Positions 44,539-52,654 of a stretch of 64,000 nucleotides of DNA are shown piece after piece. The number at the start of each line of letters is the position of its first letter. The first letter of the stretch is position 1. A program made the position numbers and the translations under genes. The notes under the pieces are model-generated. The model was given only the letters and a program-made list of their open reading frames with translations. It was not told the origin of the DNA and made no database searches. The stretch is from an uncultured Bacteroidales bacterium. GTDB taxonomy: Bacteria; Bacteroidota; Bacteroidia; Bacteroidales; P3. The DNA lies in NCBI GenBank assembly GCA_937884485.1, contig CALGCG010000111.1, forward strand, positions 1-64,000, in the 5' to 3' direction.

Positions 44539-45789
44539 TTATACCTTTTCAAAGAATGTGTCTGGATGATTAGGATCAAACTGCTCATTCGCCCACATAA
44601 CTGTCACCAAATTCTCAGTGTCGCTGAGATTAATAATGTTATGTGTATATCCAGGCAGCATGTGGATGCACTGGATATTGTCGCCTGAGACTTCAAACTC
44701 CAGGATTTTGCCTTCTGGGTCGTTCAGATTACGTTCCTGAATGAGGCCATGCCCGCTGACAACAATAAAGAACTCCCACTTCGTGTTATGCCAGTGCTGT
44801 CCTTTGGTGATACCCGGCTTGCTGATATTGATGCTCACCTGTCCACAGTTTAATGTATGAACCATCTCCGTGAAACTTCCGCGGTCGTCCACGTTCATCT
44901 TCAACGGGAATGCCACCTTCTCCTTGGGCAGATAACTCAGATACGTGCTGTAGAGCTTCTTGGCGAAGCTGCCATTGGGAATCTCAGGTATTGTGAGCGT
45001 CTTGGGCTGTTCAGTGAAACTCTTGAGGAGTTCAACAATCTCTCCCAGTGTTATCTTATGGGTCGTCGGCACATAACAATATCGCCCGTCATTTTGGGGC
45101 AGGACCTCCAGTCCATCGAACTCGCACCTGTGCTCCATGCCAAGCAAACAGGCTATCATCTCGTCCACGAGGTCGTCGACATATAGCAACTCCAGTTCAA
45201 CACTGGGGTCATTTACCGTATACGGCAGGTCGTTGGCAAAAGCATTGCAGAAGGTTGCCACGGCGCTGTTGTAGTTGGGACGGCACCACTTGCCGAAGAG
45301 GTTCGGAAAGCGATATATGCAGACCCTTGGCCTGAGTTGAGAGTTGAGAGTTGAGAGTCGAGAGTTGTCTGCTCTCAGAAAATCCTTCTCATATTCGAGG
45401 AAAAGATTCTCTCCAGCCTTTTTACTTCTTCCGTATTCAGAGTTTCCAAATCTCCCCGTCAGCGACGCCTGCTGCGAAGAGGACAGCATCACAGGACAGC
45501 GGTTGCCGTGCTTCTTCAATGTATCCAAAAGTGTGGATGCAAAGCCGAAGTTGCCCTGCATGAATTCCTCCTGGTTCTGCGGACGGTTCACCCCGGCGAG
45601 GTTGAACACGAAGTCTGCCTCACGGCAATACCGATCTAACTCCTCCGGAGTGGAATCAATATCATATTCAAAGACATCTTCTACAGACAGTGCTGGGAAT
45701 CGCCTGTCTTTTCCGTCTTTTATATTGTTTAGCGAAGCACAAAGATTTTTACCTACAAACCCTTTCGCGCCTGTAACTAATATACGCAT
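44539..45789 (-). CDS. fnlB: UDP-sugar reductase/epimerase with C-terminal cupin, FnlB/WbjC-type
   Basis: A 416-residue two-domain enzyme. A Rossmann SDR domain (GAKGFVGKNL, about residues 7-16) is followed by a cupin-like epimerase domain (about 285-405, HWHNTKWEFFIVVSGHG). It converts the 4-keto intermediate of the UDP-FucNAc pathway. The usual SDR YxxxK is present as YGRSKKAGE. An in-frame insert of about 12 residues (NSRLSTLNSQLRP) is encoded by a GAGTTGA heptad repeat. It lies upstream of the orphan tail and fnlC. Confidence 0.88.
   Translation of the reverse strand: MRILVTGAKGFVGKNLCASLNNIKDGKDRRFPALSVEDVFEYDIDSTPEELDRYCREADFVFNLAGVNRPQNQEEFMQGNFGFASTLLDTLKKHGNRCPVMLSSSQQASLTGRFGNSEYGRSKKAGENLFLEYEKDFLRADNSRLSTLNSQLRPRVCIYRFPNLFGKWCRPNYNSAVATFCNAFANDLPYTVNDPSVELELLYVDDLVDEMIACLLGMEHRCEFDGLEVLPQNDGRYCYVPTTHKITLGEIVELLKSFTEQPKTLTIPEIPNGSFAKKLYSTYLSYLPKEKVAFPLKMNVDDRGSFTEMVHTLNCGQVSINISKPGITKGQHWHNTKWEFFIVVSGHGLIQERNLNDPEGKILEFEVSGDNIQCIHMLPGYTHNIINLSDTENLVTVMWANEQFDPNHPDTFFEKV
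45336..45370. repeat. 7-bp repeat inside fnlB
   Basis: Four units GAGTTGA/GAGTCGA on the plus strand, in frame with fnlB, adding a polar loop before the PRVCIYRFPNLFGKW segment. Confidence 0.85.
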
Positions 45790-46009
45790 ATTCTTTTTCT
45801 TATTTGACCACGGATAGCTCGGATTGAACGGATTATCTTTTTATTGATGACAATCTTGGAAAAGATTGCTTTGTTGCGAACAAAGGTTGATATTGTTTGG
45901 AGGTATCTTGAAAGTACACTTTCAGAAGTTCCTCAAAATAATACCAACTTATCATCAATAAAAATACCTATCTTTTATCTGTGTAAATCTGTGAGATCCG
46001 TGTTCGTTA

Positions 46010-47065
46010 TTACACTAAGTTGGGGATGCCGGCTAATTCGTTTTGGATGTAAGTCAACGAAGCGATCTTCTCCTTGGTCTCTTCAAGATTGAGGCGGTAG
46101 GTATTGTTGGAGTTGAACTCCTCGACGGTGGCCCGCTTGGTGTCGCCATCCTTGAAGTATTTGTCGTAGTTGAGGTCGCGGTTGTCGGCAGGCACAGCAT
46201 AGAAATTGCCCATGTCAATAGCCTTGGCCGCCTCCTCTTTGGTCAGCAGCGTCTCGTACATCTTCTCACCGTGGCGGATGCCGATCACGCGGATCTCGGG
46301 TTCGACAGGAGCCTGGTGCTTGAAGAGTTCCACAACGGCTTCCGCCTGCGTCTGGATGGTGCATGCGGGGGCCTTCTGCACCAGGATGTCGCCGTTCTTG
46401 CCATTCTCGAACGCAAAGAGAACGAGGTCTACAGCCTCTTCCAGCGACATGATAAAGCGGGTCATGCTGGGCTCTGTGATGGTGATGGGGTTGCCCTTGC
46501 GGATCTGGTCAATCCAGAGAGGGATGACGCTGCCGCGGCTGCACATCACATTGCCATAACGGGTGCAGCAAATCTTGGTGTCGCCACTCAGACGGCTCTT
46601 GGCCACGGCTATCTTCTCCTCGATGGCTTTGGTGATGCCCATCGCGTTGATGGGATAGGCTGCCTTGTCGGTGGAGAGGCAGATCACGCACTTCACGCCC
46701 GCGTCGATAGCTGCATCCAGCGTGTTGTCCGTGCCGATGACGTTGGTCTTGACGGCCTCCATCGGGAAGAACTCGCAGCTGGGCACCTGCTTCAGCGCCG
46801 CGGCGTGGAAGACGTAGTCCACGCCCTTCATCGCGTACTTCAGCGTGCTCTTGTTGCGCACGTCGCCGATGTAGAACTTGATCTTGTTGGCCACCTCCGG
46901 CATACGTGCCTGGAAGTCGTGTCGCATATCGTCCTGCTTCTTCTCGTCGCGCGAGAAAATGCGGATCTCGCCGATGTCGGTTCTAAGGAACCTGTTCAAC
47001 ACTGCATTACCAAAACTGCCCGTACCACCGGTAATGAGCAGCGTCTTGTCTTTAAATAAGCTCAT
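46010..47065 (-). CDS. fnlA: UDP-GlcNAc 4,6-dehydratase/5-epimerase, FnlA/WbjB-type
   Basis: A 351-residue SDR enzyme with TGGTGSFGNAVL at the N-terminus, the AALKQVPSCEFFPMEAVKTN block, catalytic region with CCTRYGNVMCSRGSVIPLW and EALDLV-like EEAVDLVLFA. The C-terminal NTYRLNLEETKEKIASL is typical of FnlA-type enzymes. First step of UDP-L-FucNAc synthesis. It lies 220 bp upstream of fnlB; that gap contains an AATCTGTG-type repeat and no gene I can support. Confidence 0.9.
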   Translation of the reverse strand: MSLFKDKTLLITGGTGSFGNAVLNRFLRTDIGEIRIFSRDEKKQDDMRHDFQARMPEVANKIKFYIGDVRNKSTLKYAMKGVDYVFHAAALKQVPSCEFFPMEAVKTNVIGTDNTLDAAIDAGVKCVICLSTDKAAYPINAMGITKAIEEKIAVAKSRLSGDTKICCTRYGNVMCSRGSVIPLWIDQIRKGNPITITEPSMTRFIMSLEEAVDLVLFAFENGKNGDILVQKAPACTIQTQAEAVVELFKHQAPVEPEIRVIGIRHGEKMYETLLTKEEAAKAIDMGNFYAVPADNRDLNYDKYFKDGDTKRATVEEFNSNNTYRLNLEETKEKIASLTYIQNELAGIPNLV

Positions 47066-47120
47066 AACTTATATAAATCTTAAACTATCTAATTCTCAGA
47101 TTTTTGATAATAAATCCGTG

Positions 47121-48428
47121 CTATCTGTGCGACAAAATCGCATTGTAAGTATTCTCCACCGTATAGTTCGCCTTCAGGAATTCATACCCTTTCTCTCCCA
47201 TCGTCAGCCTATCCGCTGCAATCATTTTGTCGAGGATGGCCGTGAAGGCCTCCACCGAGTTGCTCTCGCACCAGAATCCGAAATCGTTCTCCTCCGCGAT
47301 GCTGCCCATATCACAGTTCGGATCCGTGGCGCACAGCACCGGCATCTTGTTCTCCAGATACGACAGCAGCCGCGACGGGAAGTTCGGAATCGTAAACCGA
47401 TGGTCCAAGAATATGAGACCCACGTCGCACGCCCGCACCAACTCGTCATACTCTGCCTTGGGCAAACCTTCCATCACCGTGATGGAAAGTTTAGAATCTG
47501 TGACTAGTGTAGAGTTTGCATCTGACAAATGTTCTCCATGCTTTCCACTATCAACAACTGCACTGTCTTTCAACTTTAAACTTTCAACTTTCAACTTTGA
47601 ATTGTACCAAACTTTCAGTTTGGGCAGCTCTGTCCCCGTACCAATCACCACGAAGTGACAATCCGTCCGCTTCGCATTCGCCTCAAGACACTTCATCAAA
47701 AACGGAATTCCCTGCGGCTTCCCCAGGTTCCCCCCATAGATAAAGATAGGCTTATCTATAGGCAATCCATACTTCTCCCGCACTTTCAACTTGTCAATTG
47801 ACTCTAAACACTCAACTCTCAACTCTACACTGTTTGGAGCCACCTCCACCTTCGTCGGATCTATTTCCGGATTATGACGGACGACGTAGCTGACATTTGC
47901 CGGACTCATACATCCGATATAGTCGCTCAGCGCATACATTTTCTTCTCCTTCCTACGGAAGAACCTATACAGCAAGCCTTTCACCCCTGAAGTACTCATC
48001 ATCCCAAGGTCTACCGCATTCTGCGGGAATATATCTTTCAGTAGCAGATACGACTTCGCCTGCGGATTCCGCCGTTTCAGGTAGGCTATCACGTTAGGAA
48101 ATGTGATGGGTGGCGTGCTGTAAAGAATCAAGTCAAAGTGAACACCATTCAAGTATTTTTTTATAGCAGTCTTAAATTGGTTTTCTAGCATTAATGTGCC
48201 AATCCCCTTTTCTACAATATTCGTCTTTTGAATGTTTAGTGTTTTTACGTTCAAGACATGCACCCCATTACTCTCCTTCAAGCTAGTTGGCTGTCTAAGC
48301 CTACGTTCGCTTGACGTGACAATATACACATTATGACCCTCATCGCGGAATTTACGCATCAGGTCATGGTAGATGCCACGCTCTTCGACATTAGCGATAC
48401 AGGCAAGAGTCAGAAAAATAACATTCAT
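47121..48428 (-). CDS. Glycosyltransferase family 4 with repeat-encoded inserts
   Basis: A 435-residue GT-B glycosyltransferase (WbuB/WcaI-like). The N-terminal half has the NVYIVTSSERR and LYSTPPITFPNVIAYLKRR blocks; the C-terminal domain has PIFIYGGNLGKPQGIPFL and MPVLCATDPNCDMG. Two stretches are encoded by short repeats: ELRVECLESIDKLKV and, in the middle of the donor domain, SKLKVESLKLKDSAVVDSG with following residues. Both are in frame. It would add a sugar, plausibly FucNAc, to the lipid-linked glycan. It overlaps the acetyltransferase gene by 4 bp. Confidence 0.87.
   Translation of the reverse strand: MNVIFLTLACIANVEERGIYHDLMRKFRDEGHNVYIVTSSERRLRQPTSLKESNGVHVLNVKTLNIQKTNIVEKGIGTLMLENQFKTAIKKYLNGVHFDLILYSTPPITFPNVIAYLKRRNPQAKSYLLLKDIFPQNAVDLGMMSTSGVKGLLYRFFRRKEKKMYALSDYIGCMSPANVSYVVRHNPEIDPTKVEVAPNSVELRVECLESIDKLKVREKYGLPIDKPIFIYGGNLGKPQGIPFLMKCLEANAKRTDCHFVVIGTGTELPKLKVWYNSKLKVESLKLKDSAVVDSGKHGEHLSDANSTLVTDSKLSITVMEGLPKAEYDELVRACDVGLIFLDHRFTIPNFPSRLLSYLENKMPVLCATDPNCDMGSIAEENDFGFWCESNSVEAFTAILDKMIAADRLTMGEKGYEFLKANYTVENTYNAILSHR
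47573..47832. repeat. 7-bp repeats inside the glycosyltransferase gene
   Basis: Two tracts: 47573-47600 with AACTTTC/AACTTTA units, and about 47800-47832 with AACACTC/AACTCTC units. Both are in frame with the minus-strand gene. Confidence 0.8.
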
Positions 48429-49075
48429 TGTTTATGATATTTTATCGGTTTTGCAGGTACGCCAACTGCGGTGCAATTAGCAGGAAGTGATTTTGCGACG
48501 ACAGCCCCAGCACCGACTATAACATAATCACCTATTTCAAGTTGATTGATAATTTTTGCACCTGTTCCTACATATACTCCTTCACCAATTGTTACTTCTC
48601 CCGAAATATTAACAGAAGGCATAAAAGCGGCATAATCTTTTATCATTGTATCATGCCCCACAGTACATTGCAAGTTCAGAATTACATAATCTTTTATCTC
48701 TACATTTGTCGTTAACATCACTCCTGCACAGATAATGCATCCTTTACCTATCTTCACGTACTCCTTATCACCCATCCATACCGACGGGTGGATCAATGTA
48801 GGATAAATAACTAATGGATTAGTTATTCTATCAAGTATTTTTTTCTTGACAATCGGACTACCAATGGAAACTGCAAGACTTATAGGTGTTTCCCATTTAT
48901 TCAACTCCTCTGTTTTACCTAGTGTGGGATAACCGTTCACCATCACGCCCTTCTCATACCCGTCATCAAAGAAGCCAACAATATTCCATATCGATTGAAC
49001 TTTGTTGATATCCTTAATCAATGCCAATACTTCTCGGCCAAATCCGCCAACGCCAAATATCGCAATATCTTTCAT
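48425..49075 (-). CDS. NeuD/PglD-family sugar O/N-acyltransferase
   Basis: A 216-residue acetyltransferase. The N-terminal Rossmann-like part (IAIFGVGGFGREV) is followed by a left-handed beta-helix of hexapeptide repeats (about 105-200; GKGCIICAGVML, GEGVYVGTGAKI). The His in NLQCTVGHDTMI matches the catalytic His of PglD. It would acetylate the 4-amino sugar made by the aminotransferase at 40799. It lies 2 bp after the sugar transferase gene. Confidence 0.9.
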   Translation of the reverse strand: MKDIAIFGVGGFGREVLALIKDINKVQSIWNIVGFFDDGYEKGVMVNGYPTLGKTEELNKWETPISLAVSIGSPIVKKKILDRITNPLVIYPTLIHPSVWMGDKEYVKIGKGCIICAGVMLTTNVEIKDYVILNLQCTVGHDTMIKDYAAFMPSVNISGEVTIGEGVYVGTGAKIINQLEIGDYVIVGAGAVVAKSLPANCTAVGVPAKPIKYHKQ

Positions 49076-49077
49076 CG

Positions 49078-49686
49078 TTAATTGTTTCCGTTAAAGGCTT
49101 CCATTGTCGCTGACGTAGCGGAATTAATATCCTTCCGCATCAGCACGTTCTTTATCGTGATAAATATCACCTGTAAATCTGTCTTTAATGAACAGTGGTC
49201 CACATACCACACATCCAGTTTGAACTTCTCCGTCCAGCTGATGGCATTACGACCGTGGCACTGCGCCCAGCCGCTGATACCTGGTCTTACTTCGTGGCGA
49301 CGAGCCTGTTCTGGTGTGTACAACGGCAGATACTGTGGTAGAAGCGGCCTTGGCCCTATCAATGCCATATCGCCCTTTAGCACGTTGATCAGCTGCGGCA
49401 GCTCGTCAATTGATGTGGAACGTACAAACCGCCCAACTTTCGTTAGTCGTTGTGCATCCGGCAGCAGGTTTCCCCCTGCATCCCGTTCATCTGTCATCGT
49501 CTTAAACTTAATGACCTTGAAGATCTTCGCATCCTTCCCTGGCCGCTCCTGGAAGAAGAACGCACCCGCCCCTTTGTTGGCAAAATGCAGCCACAACGTT
49601 ATCACCAGCAATATCGGACTGATGATAATCAACGCCACAAGCGAGATGCTGAAGTCCAGCACCCGCTTAAAGAAGTGTTTATACAT
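49078..49686 (-). CDS. Initiating sugar-phosphate transferase (PglC/WcaJ type)
   Basis: A 202-residue monotopic phosphoglycosyl transferase that moves the first sugar-phosphate to undecaprenyl phosphate at the inner membrane. One N-terminal membrane hairpin (about 6-30) precedes KVIKFKTMTDERD, STSIDELPQLINVLKGDMA (catalytic DE) and GPRPLLPQY. The frame opens 13 codons upstream; MYKHFFKRVLDF at 49686 is the usual start for the family. Together with PglD- and PglE-type genes it suggests a diNAcBac-like or related 4-acetamido sugar. Confidence 0.92.
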   Translation of the reverse strand: MYKHFFKRVLDFSISLVALIIISPILLVITLWLHFANKGAGAFFFQERPGKDAKIFKVIKFKTMTDERDAGGNLLPDAQRLTKVGRFVRSTSIDELPQLINVLKGDMALIGPRPLLPQYLPLYTPEQARRHEVRPGISGWAQCHGRNAISWTEKFKLDVWYVDHCSLKTDLQVIFITIKNVLMRKDINSATSATMEAFNGNN

Positions 49687-49719
49687 AAAAAAAACAATGA
49701 AATTGACAAAACCACATAG

Positions 49720-49742
49720 GGTCACTTCCTTAAGAAGTGACC
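49720..49742. other. Perfect hairpin between sugar transferase and ATPase-partner genes
   Basis: GGTCACTTC-CTTAA-GAAGTGACC, a 9-bp perfect stem in the leader of the sugar transferase gene. There is no T tract. It could be an attenuator-like structure or a processing site at the border between the nested defence pair and the glycan genes. Confidence 0.5.
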
Positions 49743-49787
49743 ATCAGGGCTATAGAATTGAGTTAAATATTTAGAAGTAGTATGATT

Positions 49788-50423
49788 CTAAGGTCTGCCG
49801 TCCAACACAATCCTGCATGACACGTAGGCTTCAAAACCGGCATTGGATATCCTTTTGTCGGTCAGTGTATAGATGGGTGGGATAATTCTGACTGCATTAT
49901 TAAAGGCATCTGCCATTCCGACAGGCGATTTAACGGCTCGTTCTTTGACGGAAAGGTAGCAAATCCGATGCTTTCGCGACGTCATTTCAGTTTTTAGGCG
50001 GGCAGAGCCTTGCAGAAACTGCAATGTCCTTGCCAACTCGTGAGTCCCTGCAGCCTTCTTGTTTTGCAGTTTTCCTTCACATAGCTCGTTCAGAAGGAAA
50101 TAATCCGACCGTCCATCGATGTCGAATGCCAGATAGTCGCAGCGTCCTACACCTCGTGAATATTTTGATGCATCGTAAGCGGACAAGTATTCATCGTACC
50201 TTACAAAACGGAGCGTATATCCATTCGTGTTGACGTATGTCACGATTCCCGTATTTGCTTTGACCACCGGCATTGCTCCTGATTTACAATCCACCAAATC
50301 AAACAAACCGCTGGTAACGTCGAAACATTTTAAACCCACCTCAGGGAATGGGCCTATGGCCCTGTTACGGGCTTGGCGACTCTTCAACAGTCCATCCACC
50401 TCATTTTTCAGCAGCTGGTCCAT
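49788..50423 (-). CDS. ATPase-associated protein with PD-(D/E)XK-like residues
   Basis: A 211-residue protein of no family I can name. Residues 94-118 contain RCDYLAFDID then ELCEGK: an Asp (96) about 20 residues before an ExK (E116-G-K118), followed by a helix with Thr/Gln. This spacing fits the PD-(D/E)XK nuclease core but is weak evidence. It overlaps the upstream ATPase gene by 23 bp, so the two are co-translated. It is a probable effector of a two-gene defence-like pair. Confidence 0.6.
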   Translation of the reverse strand: MDQLLKNEVDGLLKSRQARNRAIGPFPEVGLKCFDVTSGLFDLVDCKSGAMPVVKANTGIVTYVNTNGYTLRFVRYDEYLSAYDASKYSRGVGRCDYLAFDIDGRSDYFLLNELCEGKLQNKKAAGTHELARTLQFLQGSARLKTEMTSRKHRICYLSVKERAVKSPVGMADAFNNAVRIIPPIYTLTDKRISNAGFEAYVSCRIVLDGRP

Positions 50424-51561
50424 CGTTCAACACGTTATACTCAGAATAGATGTTGCTGATTGTTTCTGACATCGAAGAGGCATCAATAATATCGTGACCG
50501 TCGCCTATGCGTAGCGTATAGCACCTTCCCTTATCCATATAGTAGGCATTAATGTCCTCATAGCAGACCCCTCCCTCCATGCCTTTCTTGCTTCTGGCAA
50601 TGAGCAGGTTAATGTAGTTCACGATATACGGGCTATGGGTGGCCAGCATCACCGTGTAGTCGCTCGCAGCATCATTGTTCTTTGCGAAGCAACGTCTTAC
50701 CATAAAATCAATCAAGTGCGTCTGACTGTCAGGGTCAAGACTCAGTTCCGGCTCCTCAATCAGGAAGTTCACCCTCCTGTGTCGTATTTCTCCTATGTTC
50801 ATCTGCGGGCGGAAATCCTTAAGGCTGTCCGTCTCAGAAAGCATCTTGAAGATAGACTGGTTGAACCGCTTCACGATATCGAACTTGTCAGTATAGTACA
50901 TCATCACGGCTACAAGAGGCAGCACAGTCTGTATGCCGGATGAAGCTTCGTTAAGCCTAATATCAAACTGCTCATCTTCTCCTCCCATTCCCTCAACATG
51001 ATAAGCATCAGCACCCTTTGAGTTGGTATGGCGAAGCCTAACCCCCAGGTAGTCCAGATCTATCGTCTCATAGTTTCTCATAGCCATGATGAAATCATCA
51101 AGCATCTCGTTCAGATAGAAGCCGGCATCTTTTCTGTTTGTGCGCAGCGACACCAGGTCAGAAATCATATTCCTCTTCTCGGTGATGAAGCAAATCTTCT
51201 CCAAGCTTAGGAAACCATTTCCGGAGTGGTCAATGCGCAAACCGTCTTTATCGAACACGATCATCGTACCATCGTAGATGTACTTTATGACGGTATCCGG
51301 ATTGAGAGGCACGTTGCTCGTCTTGAAATAGCTGCGGAAGTCAAATTTGAACGGTGACTCTTTGATGTTGCCCATCTGCAGATATTGACGCAGATACACC
51401 ATCTTGTTCACCCAACGGCATATAGAAAGCACCTTCATAACAGTACTCTTACCGCAACCGGACTTGCCTATCAGTACCGTCATCGGAGTAATGTCTTCCA
51501 TAATCACCTCCTTCACCGGTCCAAGATTCCGAATTAATAACGACTCTCTTATTCTTGTCAT
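50401..51561 (-). CDS. ABC/OLD-like AAA ATPase
   Basis: A 386-residue ATPase with Walker A IGKSGCGKST (about 31-40), a degenerate signature EASSGIQTVLP, Walker B NFLIEEPELSLDP and H-loop LATHSP. The frame opens at 51627, but that part lies over the promoter; MTRIRES at 51561 is the better start. Similar ATPases pair with nucleases in OLD/Septu/PARIS-type systems. It is driven by copy B of the shared upstream region. Confidence 0.85.
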   Translation of the reverse strand: MTRIRESLLIRNLGPVKEVIMEDITPMTVLIGKSGCGKSTVMKVLSICRWVNKMVYLRQYLQMGNIKESPFKFDFRSYFKTSNVPLNPDTVIKYIYDGTMIVFDKDGLRIDHSGNGFLSLEKICFITEKRNMISDLVSLRTNRKDAGFYLNEMLDDFIMAMRNYETIDLDYLGVRLRHTNSKGADAYHVEGMGGEDEQFDIRLNEASSGIQTVLPLVAVMMYYTDKFDIVKRFNQSIFKMLSETDSLKDFRPQMNIGEIRHRRVNFLIEEPELSLDPDSQTHLIDFMVRRCFAKNNDAASDYTVMLATHSPYIVNYINLLIARSKKGMEGGVCYEDINAYYMDKGRCYTLRIGDGHDIIDASSMSETISNIYSEYNVLNDGPAAEK

Positions 51562-51578
51562 ATTTTTTTCTTTAATCT

Positions 51579-51648
51579 TGCAAAGATAACGAAACCCACC
51601 CGAATTTATTGCATTCGTTTGCAACATTTACAAATCTTTAACCCTTAG
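51579..51648 (-). promoter_or_regulatory. Shared upstream region, copy B (ATPase pair)
   Basis: Minus-strand TATCTTTG (51581-51588) lies about 20 bp before the ATG. Farther upstream are ATGCAATAAATT and AAGGGTTAAAGA at the same distances as in copy A, with most bases over about 70 bp identical. Confidence 0.72.
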
Positions 51649-51700
51649 CCCCATAACCTACTTCAATCAACGTTAGAGTTAAGGTTACAATATCAAAGCC

Positions 51701-52654
51701 CTACAGTTCGTCCTTCTCTTTCAACGCAACAAACTTCTTGTATAGCCTCAGAAAAACCTCATCGATTATCACCAACATCGTAAAACGATAAAAATAGTTC
51801 TGCTCTGTATTTGCAGTTGAGGCAATGGTGCTTAGAGTGGGGAAAATAGGCTGATACGACGAGGTGTTGTGTGCACAGCGGTTACGGTGTTTATACACCA
51901 CTTCCTCATAGAATTTCTGCAATTGGCTTCCAAGCAACGATGCGTCCTTGGGAGTCACCTGTTCACCTTTAAACTTCTTCCTATAATTATCTTTGTACGA
52001 ATCGAATTCCTTTTCTTTCCAGTGGATAATATTAGCTTTTTCAAGATCCGAAAAGACCTTGTCAACAAGTGAGCTGATGGCCTTTCGTCTTTTCACGCCA
52101 GCAAGATGCTCGGCAAAGTCAGCCTCCGGCATCACCTGTCCCATGATATTTGCTTCTATCTTGTCCTTCGCCTCCAGCGGCAGGCTGCTTCCGTTCTTTT
52201 TCTCTTGTATTTCAATATTCTTCTGTATCTGCTTCTTGCGATTGGCAACCACTTTTTTCTCCCACTTCGCCCGTTCGTTTTTTAGTGTGGAATCCTCCAG
52301 CTCTTCATCATCCCACACCTGATATGTCTTAAAGTCTGGCTGTATCTTTTTGATCAGGCTAACGATGTCCTTATAAATTCCATTCTTATCCGAATAATTC
52401 GAACATTCTCCATAGTTCCTGTTGTGTAGCAAATCGTAGCGGTAGGCATAGTCATTGGTTGCCATTTCCCAACATATACACTTCATTTTCTGTTCCTGGG
52501 CGCCTGTCATGCGCAAGAATAACGTTTGAAAGAAATATTCACCCAAAGGGAAACTCTCCGCTCCTATCTTGATGGATGCACTGGCAGCAATGCCATCCTG
52601 CATCACCTCCTGAAGGGGTGTCAAGATAAAGGTATGATGAACACTATTGTACAT
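51701..52654 (-). CDS. HEPN-like RNase-type protein
   Basis: A 317-residue protein with the HEPN Rx4H motif in YKHRNRCAHNTSS (R257 to H262), near the C-terminal helical bundle. A long charged coiled-coil-like region is at about 120-175. HEPN domains are commonly metal-independent RNases in abortive defence. It overlaps the DUF262 gene by 11 bp. The assignment rests on the motif and its position in the predicted helical domain. Confidence 0.72.
   Translation of the reverse strand: MYNSVHHTFILTPLQEVMQDGIAASASIKIGAESFPLGEYFFQTLFLRMTGAQEQKMKCICWEMATNDYAYRYDLLHNRNYGECSNYSDKNGIYKDIVSLIKKIQPDFKTYQVWDDEELEDSTLKNERAKWEKKVVANRKKQIQKNIEIQEKKNGSSLPLEAKDKIEANIMGQVMPEADFAEHLAGVKRRKAISSLVDKVFSDLEKANIIHWKEKEFDSYKDNYRKKFKGEQVTPKDASLLGSQLQKFYEEVVYKHRNRCAHNTSSYQPIFPTLSTIASTANTEQNYFYRFTMLVIIDEVFLRLYKKFVALKEKDEL

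Noticed and set aside
46010..47065. FnlA as PglF (diNAcBac dehydratase)
   Set aside because: The protein has the shorter FnlA/WbjB form and is followed by FnlB and FnlC; PglF-type enzymes have an N-terminal membrane region that is absent here.
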